A stretch of DNA of 64,000 nucleotides from Marivirga harenae (GTDB lineage Bacteria > Bacteroidota > Bacteroidia > Cytophagales > Cyclobacteriaceae), in the NCBI RefSeq assembly GCF_030534335.1, contig NZ_CP130565.1:2501501-2565500 (forward strand). Reading direction: 5' to 3'. The position numbers and the translations under genes were made by a program. Positions 23,732 to 33,374 of this stretch are shown here, in pieces. The notes under the pieces were generated by a model that made no database searches, had not been told where the DNA came from, and worked only from the letters and a program-made list of their open reading frames with translations. Position 1 is the first letter of the stretch, and every line of letters starts with the position of its first letter.

Positions 23732-26119
23732 ATGAAACGTTACATTTTTGGGTTAATAGGTACTGCTATATTTTTTTTAATTGGTAATCAGCAAATTTTG
23801 GCACAAGGAACAGCAAGTTTTGGCGGTTATGTTCGAGATGCTAAAACCGAAGAGCCACTAATTGGAGCGACTGTGATAATAGAAGGAACCGAATTAGGTG
23901 CAGTGACCAATTTAGAAGGCTATTATGAAATCAAAAATATTGAGCCACAATCTTATACAGTTACTGCTTCTTATGTCGGATACGAAAAAGGCTCTAAATT
24001 CAATGTAACAGTGAGGTCAGGTGGTATTCCCAATGTCAATTTTGAGTTATCCGAAGATGTAGAACAATTAGAAGGCGTTACGGTTCGTGCTAATCCATTT
24101 AAGAAGAATGAGGAAACGCCTCTCTCTATACAGAAATTATCCCCAGAGGAAATAGCTACCTATCCAGGAGGAAATAATGATATTGCCAAAGTAGCACAAT
24201 CCTTGCCTGGTGTTAGTGGTTCTGTTGGTGGATTTCGAAATGATATCATAATCCGAGGTGGTGCACCAAATGAAAATGTATATTATTTAGATGGAATTGA
24301 AATTCCTAATATCAATCACTTCAGTACGCAAGGAAGTGCAGGTGGGCCTGTTGGATTATTAAACGTATCATTTTTTGAGGGCGTTACCTTATCGTCCAGT
24401 GCCTTTGCAAGTCAGTATGATAATGTGCTTTCAGGGGTTTTACAGTTTGATCAAAGAGATGGAAATAGGAGAGAGTTTAGAAATAACTTCAGATTGAGTA
24501 GTAGTGAAGCTGCAGTAACCACTGAAGGTCCATTATTCAAGAAGAAAGATGAGGAGTCTAGCAATACCTCTTTTATTGCCTCTGTCAGAAGATCTTATCT
24601 ACAATTATTATTTCAGGCCATTGATTTACCATTTTTACCAGATTATTGGGATTATCAATATAAAGTTACCCATAAATTTGATGATTATAATGAATTGATT
24701 TTTACAGGGGTGGGTTCTCTTGATGATTTAACTATTAATGCTCCAGACGATTTTGATGCTGAACAACAAGCGGTTCTTGATCAAATCCCGGTTATTCAGC
24801 AGTGGAGTACAACTTCGGGCTTAAGTTGGAAACGAAGGTTTAAAGATAATTCTGGTTTTATGACAACTGCGCTGAGTACCAATATTCTCAATAATCAATT
24901 TGATCAATATGAAGATAATGTAAATCAAGAAGGCTTGGTGTTTAGTAATAAATCCCAGGAACAAGAAGTGAAGCTCCGTTATAACCTGACTAAATTTGTT
25001 GAGGATTGGACTTTCAGCAGTGGATTTATAGTGCAAGAGGCTATTTATTCCAATAATTCAGAATTGGTAGATGAAAATCGAGGGTTTAGTTATGAGAACA
25101 GCTTAAATTTCACTCGCTATGGATTGAATGCGCAAGCGTCCAGAAATTTTGTAAGCGATAGGCTTGGCTTATCTGCTGGTTTTAGAGTGGATGGCAATAC
25201 ATTTACAGAAACAGGAAATGAGATTTACAGGACATTTAGCCCAAGGTTTTCCGCATCTTATACATTTGATGAAAAAAGAAAGTGGACATTAAATGCATCA
25301 GTCGGAAGATATTTCAAGATACCGCCATACACAATTTTAGGTTTTACTGATCAAAATGATAGCTATGCAAATCAAGATGCAGAATACATTCAAAGCGATC
25401 ACTTAGTAGCTGGAATTGAGTATTTAGTTACACCATCTTCTCGCTTTAGTATCGAAGGCTTTTACAAAAAATATGATAACTATCCTGTATCAGTGGTGGA
25501 TAGCGTATCCTTGGCAAATTTAGGAGGTGGCTTCTCGGTTTTAGGGAATGAAAATATTGAAAGCGTTGGCCTAGGAAGAACCTATGGGATGGAATTTTTA
25601 TATCAAAGAAAGTTAACAAAAGACTTTTATGCTATTTTAGCTTATACGCTGTACAGAAGTGAATTTACAGGTTTTAATGAAGATGAATATTTGCGTTCTA
25701 CTTGGGATAATCGAAATTTATTGACTTTCACAGGAGGTTATAAATTTGGAAATAACTGGGAACTTAGTGCAAGGGTACGGTACTTAGGTAGAACACCTGT
25801 TGCTCCAGTAGACCAGGCAGCTACTTTAAATTCTTATCCAAATATCATTAGGGACTATTCTCGACAAGGCGATTTATTATTAGATCCTTTCAATCAAACT
25901 GATATTAGAATCGATAAGAAATGGAATTTTGACAATTGGACCTTTAATGTTTTCTTGGAATTGCAAAATGCATTTGTTCAGGATTTACCCTCCGAACCGA
26001 GCTTTGGTCTACGAAGAAATGATGCTGGAGAGATTCAACAACCTAGGGAATTGGTAAGAATTGCAGATGTAAGCAACAGTTCCTTGTTACCTAATTTGGG
26101 GATTGTTATAGATTTTTAA
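23732..26119 (+). CDS. TonB-dependent outer-membrane receptor with CarboxypepD_reg domain (795 aa)
   Basis: A signal peptide (about residues 1-24) is followed by a CarboxypepD_reg-like beta domain (GGYVRDAKTEEPLIGATV), then the plug (GVSGSVGGFRNDIIIRGGAPNENVYYLDGIEI) and a 22-strand type barrel through to the terminal DF. This layout fits uptake of a small organic or metal-chelate substrate across the outer membrane. No SusD partner follows, so it is not a SusC/D polysaccharide pair. The divergent regulator gene suggests local control. The substrate cannot be named. Confidence 0.9.
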   Translation: MKRYIFGLIGTAIFFLIGNQQILAQGTASFGGYVRDAKTEEPLIGATVIIEGTELGAVTNLEGYYEIKNIEPQSYTVTASYVGYEKGSKFNVTVRSGGIPNVNFELSEDVEQLEGVTVRANPFKKNEETPLSIQKLSPEEIATYPGGNNDIAKVAQSLPGVSGSVGGFRNDIIIRGGAPNENVYYLDGIEIPNINHFSTQGSAGGPVGLLNVSFFEGVTLSSSAFASQYDNVLSGVLQFDQRDGNRREFRNNFRLSSSEAAVTTEGPLFKKKDEESSNTSFIASVRRSYLQLLFQAIDLPFLPDYWDYQYKVTHKFDDYNELIFTGVGSLDDLTINAPDDFDAEQQAVLDQIPVIQQWSTTSGLSWKRRFKDNSGFMTTALSTNILNNQFDQYEDNVNQEGLVFSNKSQEQEVKLRYNLTKFVEDWTFSSGFIVQEAIYSNNSELVDENRGFSYENSLNFTRYGLNAQASRNFVSDRLGLSAGFRVDGNTFTETGNEIYRTFSPRFSASYTFDEKRKWTLNASVGRYFKIPPYTILGFTDQNDSYANQDAEYIQSDHLVAGIEYLVTPSSRFSIEGFYKKYDNYPVSVVDSVSLANLGGGFSVLGNENIESVGLGRTYGMEFLYQRKLTKDFYAILAYTLYRSEFTGFNEDEYLRSTWDNRNLLTFTGGYKFGNNWELSARVRYLGRTPVAPVDQAATLNSYPNIIRDYSRQGDLLLDPFNQTDIRIDKKWNFDNWTFNVFLELQNAFVQDLPSEPSFGLRRNDAGEIQQPRELVRIADVSNSSLLPNLGIVIDF

Positions 26120-26258
26120 AAGCTTTTATGAATTAAATCTTTCTTATTTTAAATTCTTTCAAATAATAGTTTAATTTTGGGGTTCTAAATTTATAGTCGA
26201 TGAGCTCAGTAAAACAGTTCATTCTGATCTTTACAATCTTAAATTAAACTATCATTAA

Positions 26259-27557
26259 ATGAAAATAGCAGTAGTAGGTACAGGTTATGTTGGTTTGGTA
26301 ACAGGCACCTGTTTCGCGGAGACGGGCAATCATGTAACTTGTGTTGATATAGATGAAGCAAAGGTAAATAAATTACAATCCGGTAAAGTCACAATTTATG
26401 AACCAGGTCTGGAAGTAATCTTTGAGCGAAACGTTAAGCAGAAACGACTTGATTTTACGACTAACTTAGCTGAAGGTATCAAAGACGCTGAGGTTATATT
26501 CCTGGCATTACCAACTCCTCCAGGTGGTGATGGTGCTGCAGATTTGCGTTTTGTTTTAAAAGTAGCCGATGACTTAGGGCATATTCTACAAAAATATGCC
26601 GTGATAGTGGATAAAAGCACTGTACCTGTGGGCACGGCAGATAAAGTTCATGCTGCAATCGCTGAAAATGCCAAAGTTGATTTTGATGTGGTATCGAATC
26701 CCGAGTTCTTACGAGAGGGAGTAGCAGTAGATGATTTTATGAAGCCTGATCGTGTAGTGATTGGAACGCAATCCGAAAGAGCTACAAAGATAATGCAGAG
26801 GTTGTATGAGCCTTTGGTCCGTCAAGGAAATCCTATCATTTTCATGGATGAGAAATCTGCAGAGCTTACCAAATATGCAGCCAATTCATTTTTAGCTACC
26901 AAAATCACATTTATGAACGAAATTGCCAATCTCTGTGAAAGATTGGGTGCCAATGTGGATATGGTTCGTAAGGGAATTGGAACTGATACCAGAATTGGTA
27001 AAAGATTCCTTTTTGCAGGGATAGGATATGGTGGAAGTTGTTTTCCTAAGGATGTTCAGGCTTTGGCAAAATCAGCTAAAGATGCCAATTATGACTTCAA
27101 GATTTTGAATGCGGTGATGGACGTGAATACAACACAAAAAACACGTTTAATGGAAAATTTGAAGGGTTATTTTAAAAATGACCTAAAAGGAAAAACCATA
27201 GCTATGTGGGGGTTGGCCTTTAAACCTAATACTGATGACATCAGAGAAGCTCCTGCCTTGTATAACATAGAAGCTCTAGTGGAATCAGGTGCTAAAGTTC
27301 AAGCTTATGATCCGGAGGCCATGGAAAACGTAAAAGGGCAAATTGGTGATAAGATCACTTATGCAGATAACCCTTACGATGCCTTAAAAGGAGCAGATGC
27401 TTTAATGATTATGACTGAATGGCCAGTATTCAGGACTCCAGATTTTGATATAATAAAAAAGGAACTGAAAGAGCCGTTGATCTTGGACGGAAGGAATTTA
27501 TATGATGTTGAGCAAATGAAAGAATTACAGTTCACATATTTCAGCATAGGAAGATAA
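26259..27557 (+). CDS. ugd: UDP-glucose 6-dehydrogenase
   Basis: Oxidises UDP-glucose to UDP-glucuronate. The NAD-binding MKIAVVGTGYVGLVTG opens the protein; PEFLREG, the lysine of KYAANSFLATKITF and the catalytic GYGGSCFPKD with its cysteine are all present. The length of 432 aa is normal. It begins a three-gene run with a UXS-like decarboxylase (3-bp gap) and galE (1-nt overlap), so UDP-glucuronate is probably passed to the next enzyme for UDP-xylose and related sugars. GDP-mannose dehydrogenase activity is a weaker alternative. Confidence 0.9.
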   Translation: MKIAVVGTGYVGLVTGTCFAETGNHVTCVDIDEAKVNKLQSGKVTIYEPGLEVIFERNVKQKRLDFTTNLAEGIKDAEVIFLALPTPPGGDGAADLRFVLKVADDLGHILQKYAVIVDKSTVPVGTADKVHAAIAENAKVDFDVVSNPEFLREGVAVDDFMKPDRVVIGTQSERATKIMQRLYEPLVRQGNPIIFMDEKSAELTKYAANSFLATKITFMNEIANLCERLGANVDMVRKGIGTDTRIGKRFLFAGIGYGGSCFPKDVQALAKSAKDANYDFKILNAVMDVNTTQKTRLMENLKGYFKNDLKGKTIAMWGLAFKPNTDDIREAPALYNIEALVESGAKVQAYDPEAMENVKGQIGDKITYADNPYDALKGADALMIMTEWPVFRTPDFDIIKKELKEPLILDGRNLYDVEQMKELQFTYFSIGR

Positions 27558-27560
27558 ATA

Positions 27561-28559
27561 ATGATTATGGCTAAAGAAAGGGTTTTAATTACCGGGGCGG
27601 CAGGTTTTTTAGGGTCACATCTGTGCGATAGATTCATTAAAGAAGGATATGATGTTGTCGGCATGGATAACCTTATCACTGGCTCTATGGATAATATCGC
27701 TCATTTAATGGGGAATGAGAATTTTGAATTTTATCATCACGATGTTAGTAAATATGTTCATGTACCTGGTGATTTGAAGTATATTCTTCATTTTGCTTCA
27801 CCTGCAAGCCCAATTGATTATTTGAAAATACCCATTCAAACTTTAAAGGTAGGGGCACATGGTACTCACAATTTGCTGGGTCTCGCTAAGGAAAAAAATG
27901 CTAGAATATTGGTTGCCTCCACTTCTGAAGTTTACGGTGATCCTTTGGTACACCCACAAACTGAAGATTATTATGGTAATGTAAATCCAATTGGACCTCG
28001 CGGAGTTTATGATGAGGCTAAGAGGTTTATGGAATCTATTACCATGGCTTACCATACATATCACAAATTGGAGACACGTATTGTCAGGATTTTCAATACT
28101 TATGGTCCAAGAATGAGACTTAATGACGGTAGAGTACTACCTGCCTTTATAGGCCAAGCATTGAGGGGGGAAGATTTAACAATTTTCGGTGACGGTTCCC
28201 AAACCCGTTCATTTTGTTATGTAGATGATTTGGTCGAGGGTATCTATAGATTATTGCTAAGTGATCATGCTGAACCAGTGAATGTCGGTAATCCTGATGA
28301 AATTACTATTTCTGAGTTTGCTGAAGAAATCATTAAATTGACAGGGACCAAGCAAAAAGTAATTTATAAGGATTTGCCAAAAGATGATCCTAAAAAGAGG
28401 CAACCTGATATCACCAAGGCTAAGGCCTTATTAGGTTGGGAACCAAAAGTTAGTAGACAAGCTGGTTTGAAAATCACTTATGACTATTTTAAATCTCTTG
28501 ATAAAGAGAAATTGTTTCAAAAGGAACATAAAGATTTTGAAAAATATATTGTGAAGTGA
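27561..28559 (+). CDS. UDP-glucuronate decarboxylase (UXS-like, SDR family)
   Basis: An extended SDR that makes UDP-xylose from UDP-glucuronate. The cofactor site is [17 protein letters not shown], the active-site Ser/Thr is in STSEVYGDP and the YxxxK is [22 protein letters not shown] and [14 protein letters not shown] are typical of the UXS group. Start at 27561, with 27567 as an alternative ATG. Its TGA overlaps the ATG of galE by one base, and it follows ugd by 3 bp. The product would feed surface polysaccharide synthesis. Confidence 0.88.
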   Translation: MIMAKERVLITGAAGFLGSHLCDRFIKEGYDVVGMDNLITGSMDNIAHLMGNENFEFYHHDVSKYVHVPGDLKYILHFASPASPIDYLKIPIQTLKVGAHGTHNLLGLAKEKNARILVASTSEVYGDPLVHPQTEDYYGNVNPIGPRGVYDEAKRFMESITMAYHTYHKLETRIVRIFNTYGPRMRLNDGRVLPAFIGQALRGEDLTIFGDGSQTRSFCYVDDLVEGIYRLLLSDHAEPVNVGNPDEITISEFAEEIIKLTGTKQKVIYKDLPKDDPKKRQPDITKAKALLGWEPKVSRQAGLKITYDYFKSLDKEKLFQKEHKDFEKYIVK

Positions 28560-29581
28560 TGTCGAAAAAAGTACTAGTTACAGGCGGGTTAGGCTACATT
28601 GGTTCTCATACTGTTATAGAATTAATGAATCAAGGATATGAACCCTTGATTATTGATAATCTTTCCAATAGCGATATTTCCGTTTTAGATAGAATAGAGA
28701 AAATTTGTGGTAAGCGTCCAGAATTCCAGCAAGTAGAAATGCGAGACAAAGAACAGTTGCAGGAAGTATTTTGGAGTAATAATAATCATATTATTGGTGT
28801 GATTCATTTTGCAGCCGTTCTTTTGGTAGGCGAATCTGTAGAAAGACCATTACACTACTACTACAATAATCTTACTTCTACAATCAATTTGTTGGAGTGC
28901 ATGAATGAATTTGATGTGAAGCCCATAGTATTCTCATCGTCATGCACCGTCTATGGTAATCCGGATCAATTGCCAGTAAATGAAAATGCTCCAATTAAAC
29001 CTGCTATTTCACCTTATGGGAATACAAAAAAGGTTTGTGAGGATATTTTGAAGGATGCCAGCATTGCGCACCCTACTAAGGTTGTTTCATTAAGGTATTT
29101 CAACCCCATCGGGGCGCATAAGTCTTCCTTGATTGGAGAATTTCAATCGGGCCCCCCACATCATCTAGTACCTTTTATTACAGAGACTGCTACTGGGAAA
29201 AGGGAGAAACTCAATATTTTTGGAGGGGACTGGAATACTGCGGATGGTACCTGCGTTCGCGACTATATTCATGTTTCGGACGTGGCGGAAGCTCACATTA
29301 ATGCTTTAGATTTTGCAATTAGGCAATTTGACCATTCTTTTAATGTTTTCAATATTGGTTCTGGAAATGGGTATTCCGTATTGGAGATGGTTACCAGTTT
29401 TGAGAAAACCACAGGATTGAAAGTCCCCTATGAAATTGTAGATAGAAGACCTGGTGATGTAGAAGCTGTTTATGCGGATACGTCTAAAGCCTCAAAAGAA
29501 CTAGGCTTTAAAACCAAAAGGGGACTTGATGAGATGTTGAAATCTGCCTGGGATTGGGAACAAGCTTTGGCCAAAGAATAA
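28559..29581 (+). CDS. galE: UDP-glucose 4-epimerase GalE
   Basis: Interconverts UDP-glucose and UDP-galactose. The NAD motif VLVTGGLGYIGSHT, SSSCTVYG and YGNTKK give the classic GalE active site, and RYFNPIGAH is diagnostic. The ATG at 28559 shares its A with the stop of the upstream gene, showing translational coupling; a GTG at 28556 is the only other nearby start. Together with ugd and the UXS-like gene it forms a nucleotide-sugar module; no glycosyltransferase is adjacent. Confidence 0.92.
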   Translation: MSKKVLVTGGLGYIGSHTVIELMNQGYEPLIIDNLSNSDISVLDRIEKICGKRPEFQQVEMRDKEQLQEVFWSNNNHIIGVIHFAAVLLVGESVERPLHYYYNNLTSTINLLECMNEFDVKPIVFSSSCTVYGNPDQLPVNENAPIKPAISPYGNTKKVCEDILKDASIAHPTKVVSLRYFNPIGAHKSSLIGEFQSGPPHHLVPFITETATGKREKLNIFGGDWNTADGTCVRDYIHVSDVAEAHINALDFAIRQFDHSFNVFNIGSGNGYSVLEMVTSFEKTTGLKVPYEIVDRRPGDVEAVYADTSKASKELGFKTKRGLDEMLKSAWDWEQALAKE

Positions 29582-29659
29582 ATCTCGGATTAGAGTTTGC
29601 AGTTGATGTGTGAATGATAAATATGTATAATTCGTTTTATGCTGTTTTTAGAATATACC

Positions 29660-30433
29660 TTATTTATGTGTAACCTCAATAAATTTTGAAATAGCCTGAT
29701 AGACTTCTTCTTCCTCTTCGAACATTCCCATATGACCGGTTTTAGGAAGATTTTTCAAATAGGGGTGCTTCATAAATTTTATTTGAGATTTACTTAAAGC
29801 AACGGGAATACTAGGATCTTCTTCACCATAAACAAATAAGATCGAGCCTTCGAATTCTTTTATAAATTCAAGACTATCACTTCGGTCGCGCATTGCCAAC
29901 ATATAGTCAGTAAGCGTTTTTTCGGGAATTTTACTTCCTTCCTTAACTATTGATTGAATAGTATCCTGTAATTTCTCACGATTATTTTCATGGACTAACA
30001 TGGGGACGAAACTTTCTATGAATTTCTCTACTCCATGCCTTTGAATAAATTCAATGGATTTTTCTCTACCTTCCTTTTTTTCATCTGTATCAGCAAGTGC
30101 TGTCGAGTGAATTAGACCGATATGGGAAACAATATTGGGGAATCTTTTTGCGATTTCTAAAGTAACATACCCTCCTAAGGAATGCCCCATAATGATACAT
30201 TCATGTACATTTAACTTTTTTAAGCAATCATAGATGGAATTTGCCACCATATCAAGACTGTGCTCATATGGTAAGCTATCGCTTTGCCCGAAACCAGGTA
30301 AGTCAGGTGTGATTACTTTGTATTTTTTAGATAATCTTTCCCTGTAATGGTTCCAAATATTATGGGTTTCCCCATAACCGTGCAAAAAAACTACCGGATA
30401 ACCTTTTCCGGATACTTCATAATGAATGGTCAT
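29660..30433 (-). CDS. Alpha/beta-fold hydrolase (257 aa)
   Basis: A typical alpha/beta hydrolase: oxyanion-loop HGYGETHNIW, nucleophile elbow GHSLGG with Ser at about residue 97, acid residue in YGEEDPSIP and late histidine in LPKTGHMGMFEEE. The catalytic triad is complete. No signal peptide. The start codon overlaps the stop of dxs by 4 nt (ATGA), so it is translated with dxs. The substrate is unknown; ester or lactone hydrolysis is the family norm. Confidence 0.88.
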   Translation of the reverse strand: MTIHYEVSGKGYPVVFLHGYGETHNIWNHYRERLSKKYKVITPDLPGFGQSDSLPYEHSLDMVANSIYDCLKKLNVHECIIMGHSLGGYVTLEIAKRFPNIVSHIGLIHSTALADTDEKKEGREKSIEFIQRHGVEKFIESFVPMLVHENNREKLQDTIQSIVKEGSKIPEKTLTDYMLAMRDRSDSLEFIKEFEGSILFVYGEEDPSIPVALSKSQIKFMKHPYLKNLPKTGHMGMFEEEEEVYQAISKFIEVTHK

Positions 30434-32355
30434 AGTTTAGCATGTAATGAATGTTCAACCATTTGAAGCGCTGTGGTAAAAATGCCTTCTGGATCGAAAT
30501 TGCACTCAGCGTGCAACTCATGTTGCTCACCGTGCTCAATAATCCTATCCGGAATGCCTAAGCGTTTCACTTGTGAAGAATAATCATTTTCCGCCATAAA
30601 TTCAAGTATTGCACTACCAAATCCTCCCATTAGGCAGCCATCTTCTATGGTTATTACCTTTTTATATTGGGAAAATACCTGATGCAGCATTTTTTCATCT
30701 AATGGTTTAACGAATCGCATATCAAAAACTGCAGCATCTACCCCTTCTTTTTCTAATTTTTCGGCTGCCTCTACCGCATAGTTGCCTATGTGACCGATGC
30801 TTAAAATTGCAATATCTTTACCTTCTTTCACTTGTCGACCAGTTCCAATTTCCATTGCTTCCATTGAGGTCTTCCATTCTGGCATTACTCCCTTTCCTCT
30901 TGGATAGCGAATTGTAAAAGCTTTACCTTCTCTTGGTAACTGAGAGGTAAACATCATATTTCTTAATTCTGCCTCATTCATTGGGGAGGCAATTATCATA
31001 TTCGGAATGCATCGCATGTAGGCAATGTCATAATTTCCATGGTGTGTTGGGCCATCAGCTCCTGCAAATCCGGCTCTGTCTAAAAAGAAATTAACAGTTA
31101 AATCTTGAATACAAACATCATGAATTACCTGATCATAACCTCTTTGCATAAATGTACTGTAGATGTTACAGAAAGGAATTAAGCCTTGAGTAGCTAATCC
31201 TGCAGAAAATGTAACAGCATGTTGTTCAGCTATTCCTACATCAAAGGCTCTGTCCGGCATAGCTTTCATCATTATATTTAATGAAGAGCCGGATGGCATG
31301 GCAGGAGTAACCCCGACAATTTTATCATTTTGCTCAGCGAGTTCCACAATAGTGTGACCGAAAACCTCCTGGTATTTTGGTGCAGATGGCTTTTCAACTG
31401 GCTTCTTTTGAATTTCACCAGTGATTTTATCAAATTTTCCAGGAGCATGCCATTTGGTCTGATCTTTTTCTGCAGGTCCAAATCCTTTTCCCTTAGTGGT
31501 GACACAATGCAGAACTTTTGGGCCTGGGATATCTTTTAGGTCTCTCAATACATGTACTAAATGATTCACATCGTGGCCATCAACAGGGCCAAAGTATCTT
31601 AAATTAAGAGATTCAAATAAGTTGCTTTGTTTTAGTAAAAATGACTTTATGCTATTTTCTAATTTACCTACGACTTCTTGTGCACTTTTACCAAATCCAC
31701 TTACTTTCCCTAACAACTTCCAAACATCATCCCGCATTCTATTGTAAGTATGTGAAGTAGTGATGTCCGTTAAATATTCTTTTAATGCACCTACATTAGG
31801 ATCAATAGACATACAATTATCATTCAAAATAATAATCATATTGGCATCAGAAGCCCCTGCATGGTTCATGCCTTCAAAAGCCATTCCACCTGTCATTGCT
31901 CCATCGCCTATAACTGCAATATGTTGTTTATCGAATTCACCCTTAAGATTAGAAGCTAGAGCCATTCCTAAAGCAGCAGAAATAGATGTGGAGGAGTGAC
32001 CTACACCGAATGCATCGTACTCGCTTTCCTTTCTTTTCGGGAAACCGGACATTCCTTTATACACTCGGTTAGTATGAAATCTTTCTTTTCTACCCGTTAA
32101 AATTTTGTGGCCATATGCTTGATGACCAACGTCCCAGATTACTTGGTCTTCAGGAGTATTAAAAACGTAGTGCAAGGCAGTGGTTAATTCCACAACACCT
32201 AAACTAGCACCAAAATGCCCTCCATAAATGGAGACGTTGTCAATGATAAATTGTCTTAATTCTTGACTTAACTGTACTAATTGAGATTGATTGAGTTTCC
32301 TGAGATCAGCAGGGCTGTCAATCTTGGATAAAAGTTCTCCGGGTTGAATAAGCAT
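30430..32355 (-). CDS. dxs: 1-deoxy-D-xylulose-5-phosphate synthase
   Basis: First enzyme of the MEP isoprenoid pathway, joining pyruvate and glyceraldehyde 3-phosphate with thiamine diphosphate. Landmarks are DVGHQAYGHKILTGR, the thiamine site GDGAMTGGMAFE with NDN, DVGIAEQHAV, and DGPTHHG. The length of 641 aa is normal. It is followed by the alpha/beta hydrolase with a 4-nt overlap. ispH is about 8.3 kb away in the carotenoid operon, so the two ends of the pathway are under different promoters. Confidence 0.94.
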   Translation of the reverse strand: MLIQPGELLSKIDSPADLRKLNQSQLVQLSQELRQFIIDNVSIYGGHFGASLGVVELTTALHYVFNTPEDQVIWDVGHQAYGHKILTGRKERFHTNRVYKGMSGFPKRKESEYDAFGVGHSSTSISAALGMALASNLKGEFDKQHIAVIGDGAMTGGMAFEGMNHAGASDANMIIILNDNCMSIDPNVGALKEYLTDITTSHTYNRMRDDVWKLLGKVSGFGKSAQEVVGKLENSIKSFLLKQSNLFESLNLRYFGPVDGHDVNHLVHVLRDLKDIPGPKVLHCVTTKGKGFGPAEKDQTKWHAPGKFDKITGEIQKKPVEKPSAPKYQEVFGHTIVELAEQNDKIVGVTPAMPSGSSLNIMMKAMPDRAFDVGIAEQHAVTFSAGLATQGLIPFCNIYSTFMQRGYDQVIHDVCIQDLTVNFFLDRAGFAGADGPTHHGNYDIAYMRCIPNMIIASPMNEAELRNMMFTSQLPREGKAFTIRYPRGKGVMPEWKTSMEAMEIGTGRQVKEGKDIAILSIGHIGNYAVEAAEKLEKEGVDAAVFDMRFVKPLDEKMLHQVFSQYKKVITIEDGCLMGGFGSAILEFMAENDYSSQVKRLGIPDRIIEHGEQHELHAECNFDPEGIFTTALQMVEHSLHAKL

Positions 32356-32588
32356 AGTATCTTAAAATGTTTAATGCTGAAAACAAATACAGTATGTAAA
32401 TGTTTCATCCAATTAAATTTTCATTAAATATTATTTATTAAAGAAAATTCAATCTTGACGTTAAGTGTTTTCAATTAAGAAGTTAGACACTAAACGTAAC
32501 AATCCACAAATTACCGAAAAATTTGTTTTATAAAAGGCAAAATTACAATAAAATCCTGCTATTCACCTGCAATCTTTTCAAATTCAAT

Positions 32589-32596
32589 TATCTTTG
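32589..32596 (+). promoter_or_regulatory. Predicted -7 element of scpA
   Basis: TATCTTTG matches TAnnTTTG exactly, 31 bp before the TTG start of scpA. No clear -33 box is found at the right distance. It lies in the 272-bp divergent space between dxs and scpA. Confidence 0.4.
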
Positions 32597-32627
32597 AAAT
32601 CTTTGATCACTTAAATAATCATCTGAA

Positions 32628-33374
32628 TTGAGTTTTGAAATAAAACTTCCGCTTTTTGAGGGTCCTTTTGATTTACTGCTTTTCTTTATTGAAAGGGATG
32701 AGTTGGATATTTACGATATTCCTATTTCCAAAATCACCAATGATTTCTTGGATTACCTTAAGCATTTGGAGCAGATGAATATTGAAGTGGCTAGTGAATT
32801 CATTTTAGTTGCCTCAACTTTAATGCGAATTAAAGCCAAAATGTTATTACCACGCCCTCAAATTGATGAGGAGGGAAATGAAATTGATCCGAGAGAGGAA
32901 TTGGTACGGCACTTACTGGAATACAAAAAGTATAAATCAGTTTTGCAAGAGCTTTCAGAGATGGAAAGACAAATGCAGGAGAAAGAGAAGAGGGGGAATG
33001 TAAAAAAAGAAGTCCGGTCACTTTCTGAAATCATCAATGTGGAAGCCGAACTTCAAAACGTAGATTTATATAAGCTATTAAGAGTGTTTAGGGATGTGAT
33101 GGCACGCTACGAACTCGAAAAAAACAAACCCTCGCATAAGGTGGTTCAATATCCTTATACCATCGAAGGGCAAAAAGAACATATAATTGGAAAATTGGAT
33201 CGAGATGGTAGAATGGCTTTTACCACTTTCATAGAAGAGAAACCTGAAAAAATAGCTGTGATCTTTAATTTTCTAGCCATATTAGAGCTTTTGCAAAGTG
33301 CGTTGATTACCATCACGGTGGGAGAGGGCTTTAATAATTTTTGGTTGGAAAAAATTGAAACTGTTGCTGAATGA
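32628..33374 (+). CDS. scpA: Segregation and condensation protein A
   Basis: The kleisin subunit of the SMC-ScpAB condensin complex. It opens with FEIKLPLFEGPFDLLLFFIERDELDIYDIPI, the family hallmark, and has the C-terminal winged-helix region with FNFLAILELLQ. The start is TTG at 32628; the next Met is at about residue 50 and would remove the conserved N-terminus. scpB is not adjacent. It overlaps the following membrane-protein gene by 4 nt. Confidence 0.92.
   Translation: MSFEIKLPLFEGPFDLLLFFIERDELDIYDIPISKITNDFLDYLKHLEQMNIEVASEFILVASTLMRIKAKMLLPRPQIDEEGNEIDPREELVRHLLEYKKYKSVLQELSEMERQMQEKEKRGNVKKEVRSLSEIINVEAELQNVDLYKLLRVFRDVMARYELEKNKPSHKVVQYPYTIEGQKEHIIGKLDRDGRMAFTTFIEEKPEKIAVIFNFLAILELLQSALITITVGEGFNNFWLEKIETVAE

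Noticed and set aside
29568-29579. 12-bp palindrome CTTTGGCCAAAG at the end of galE
   Set aside because: It lies within the coding region and encodes normal residues (LAK), with no matching elements around it.
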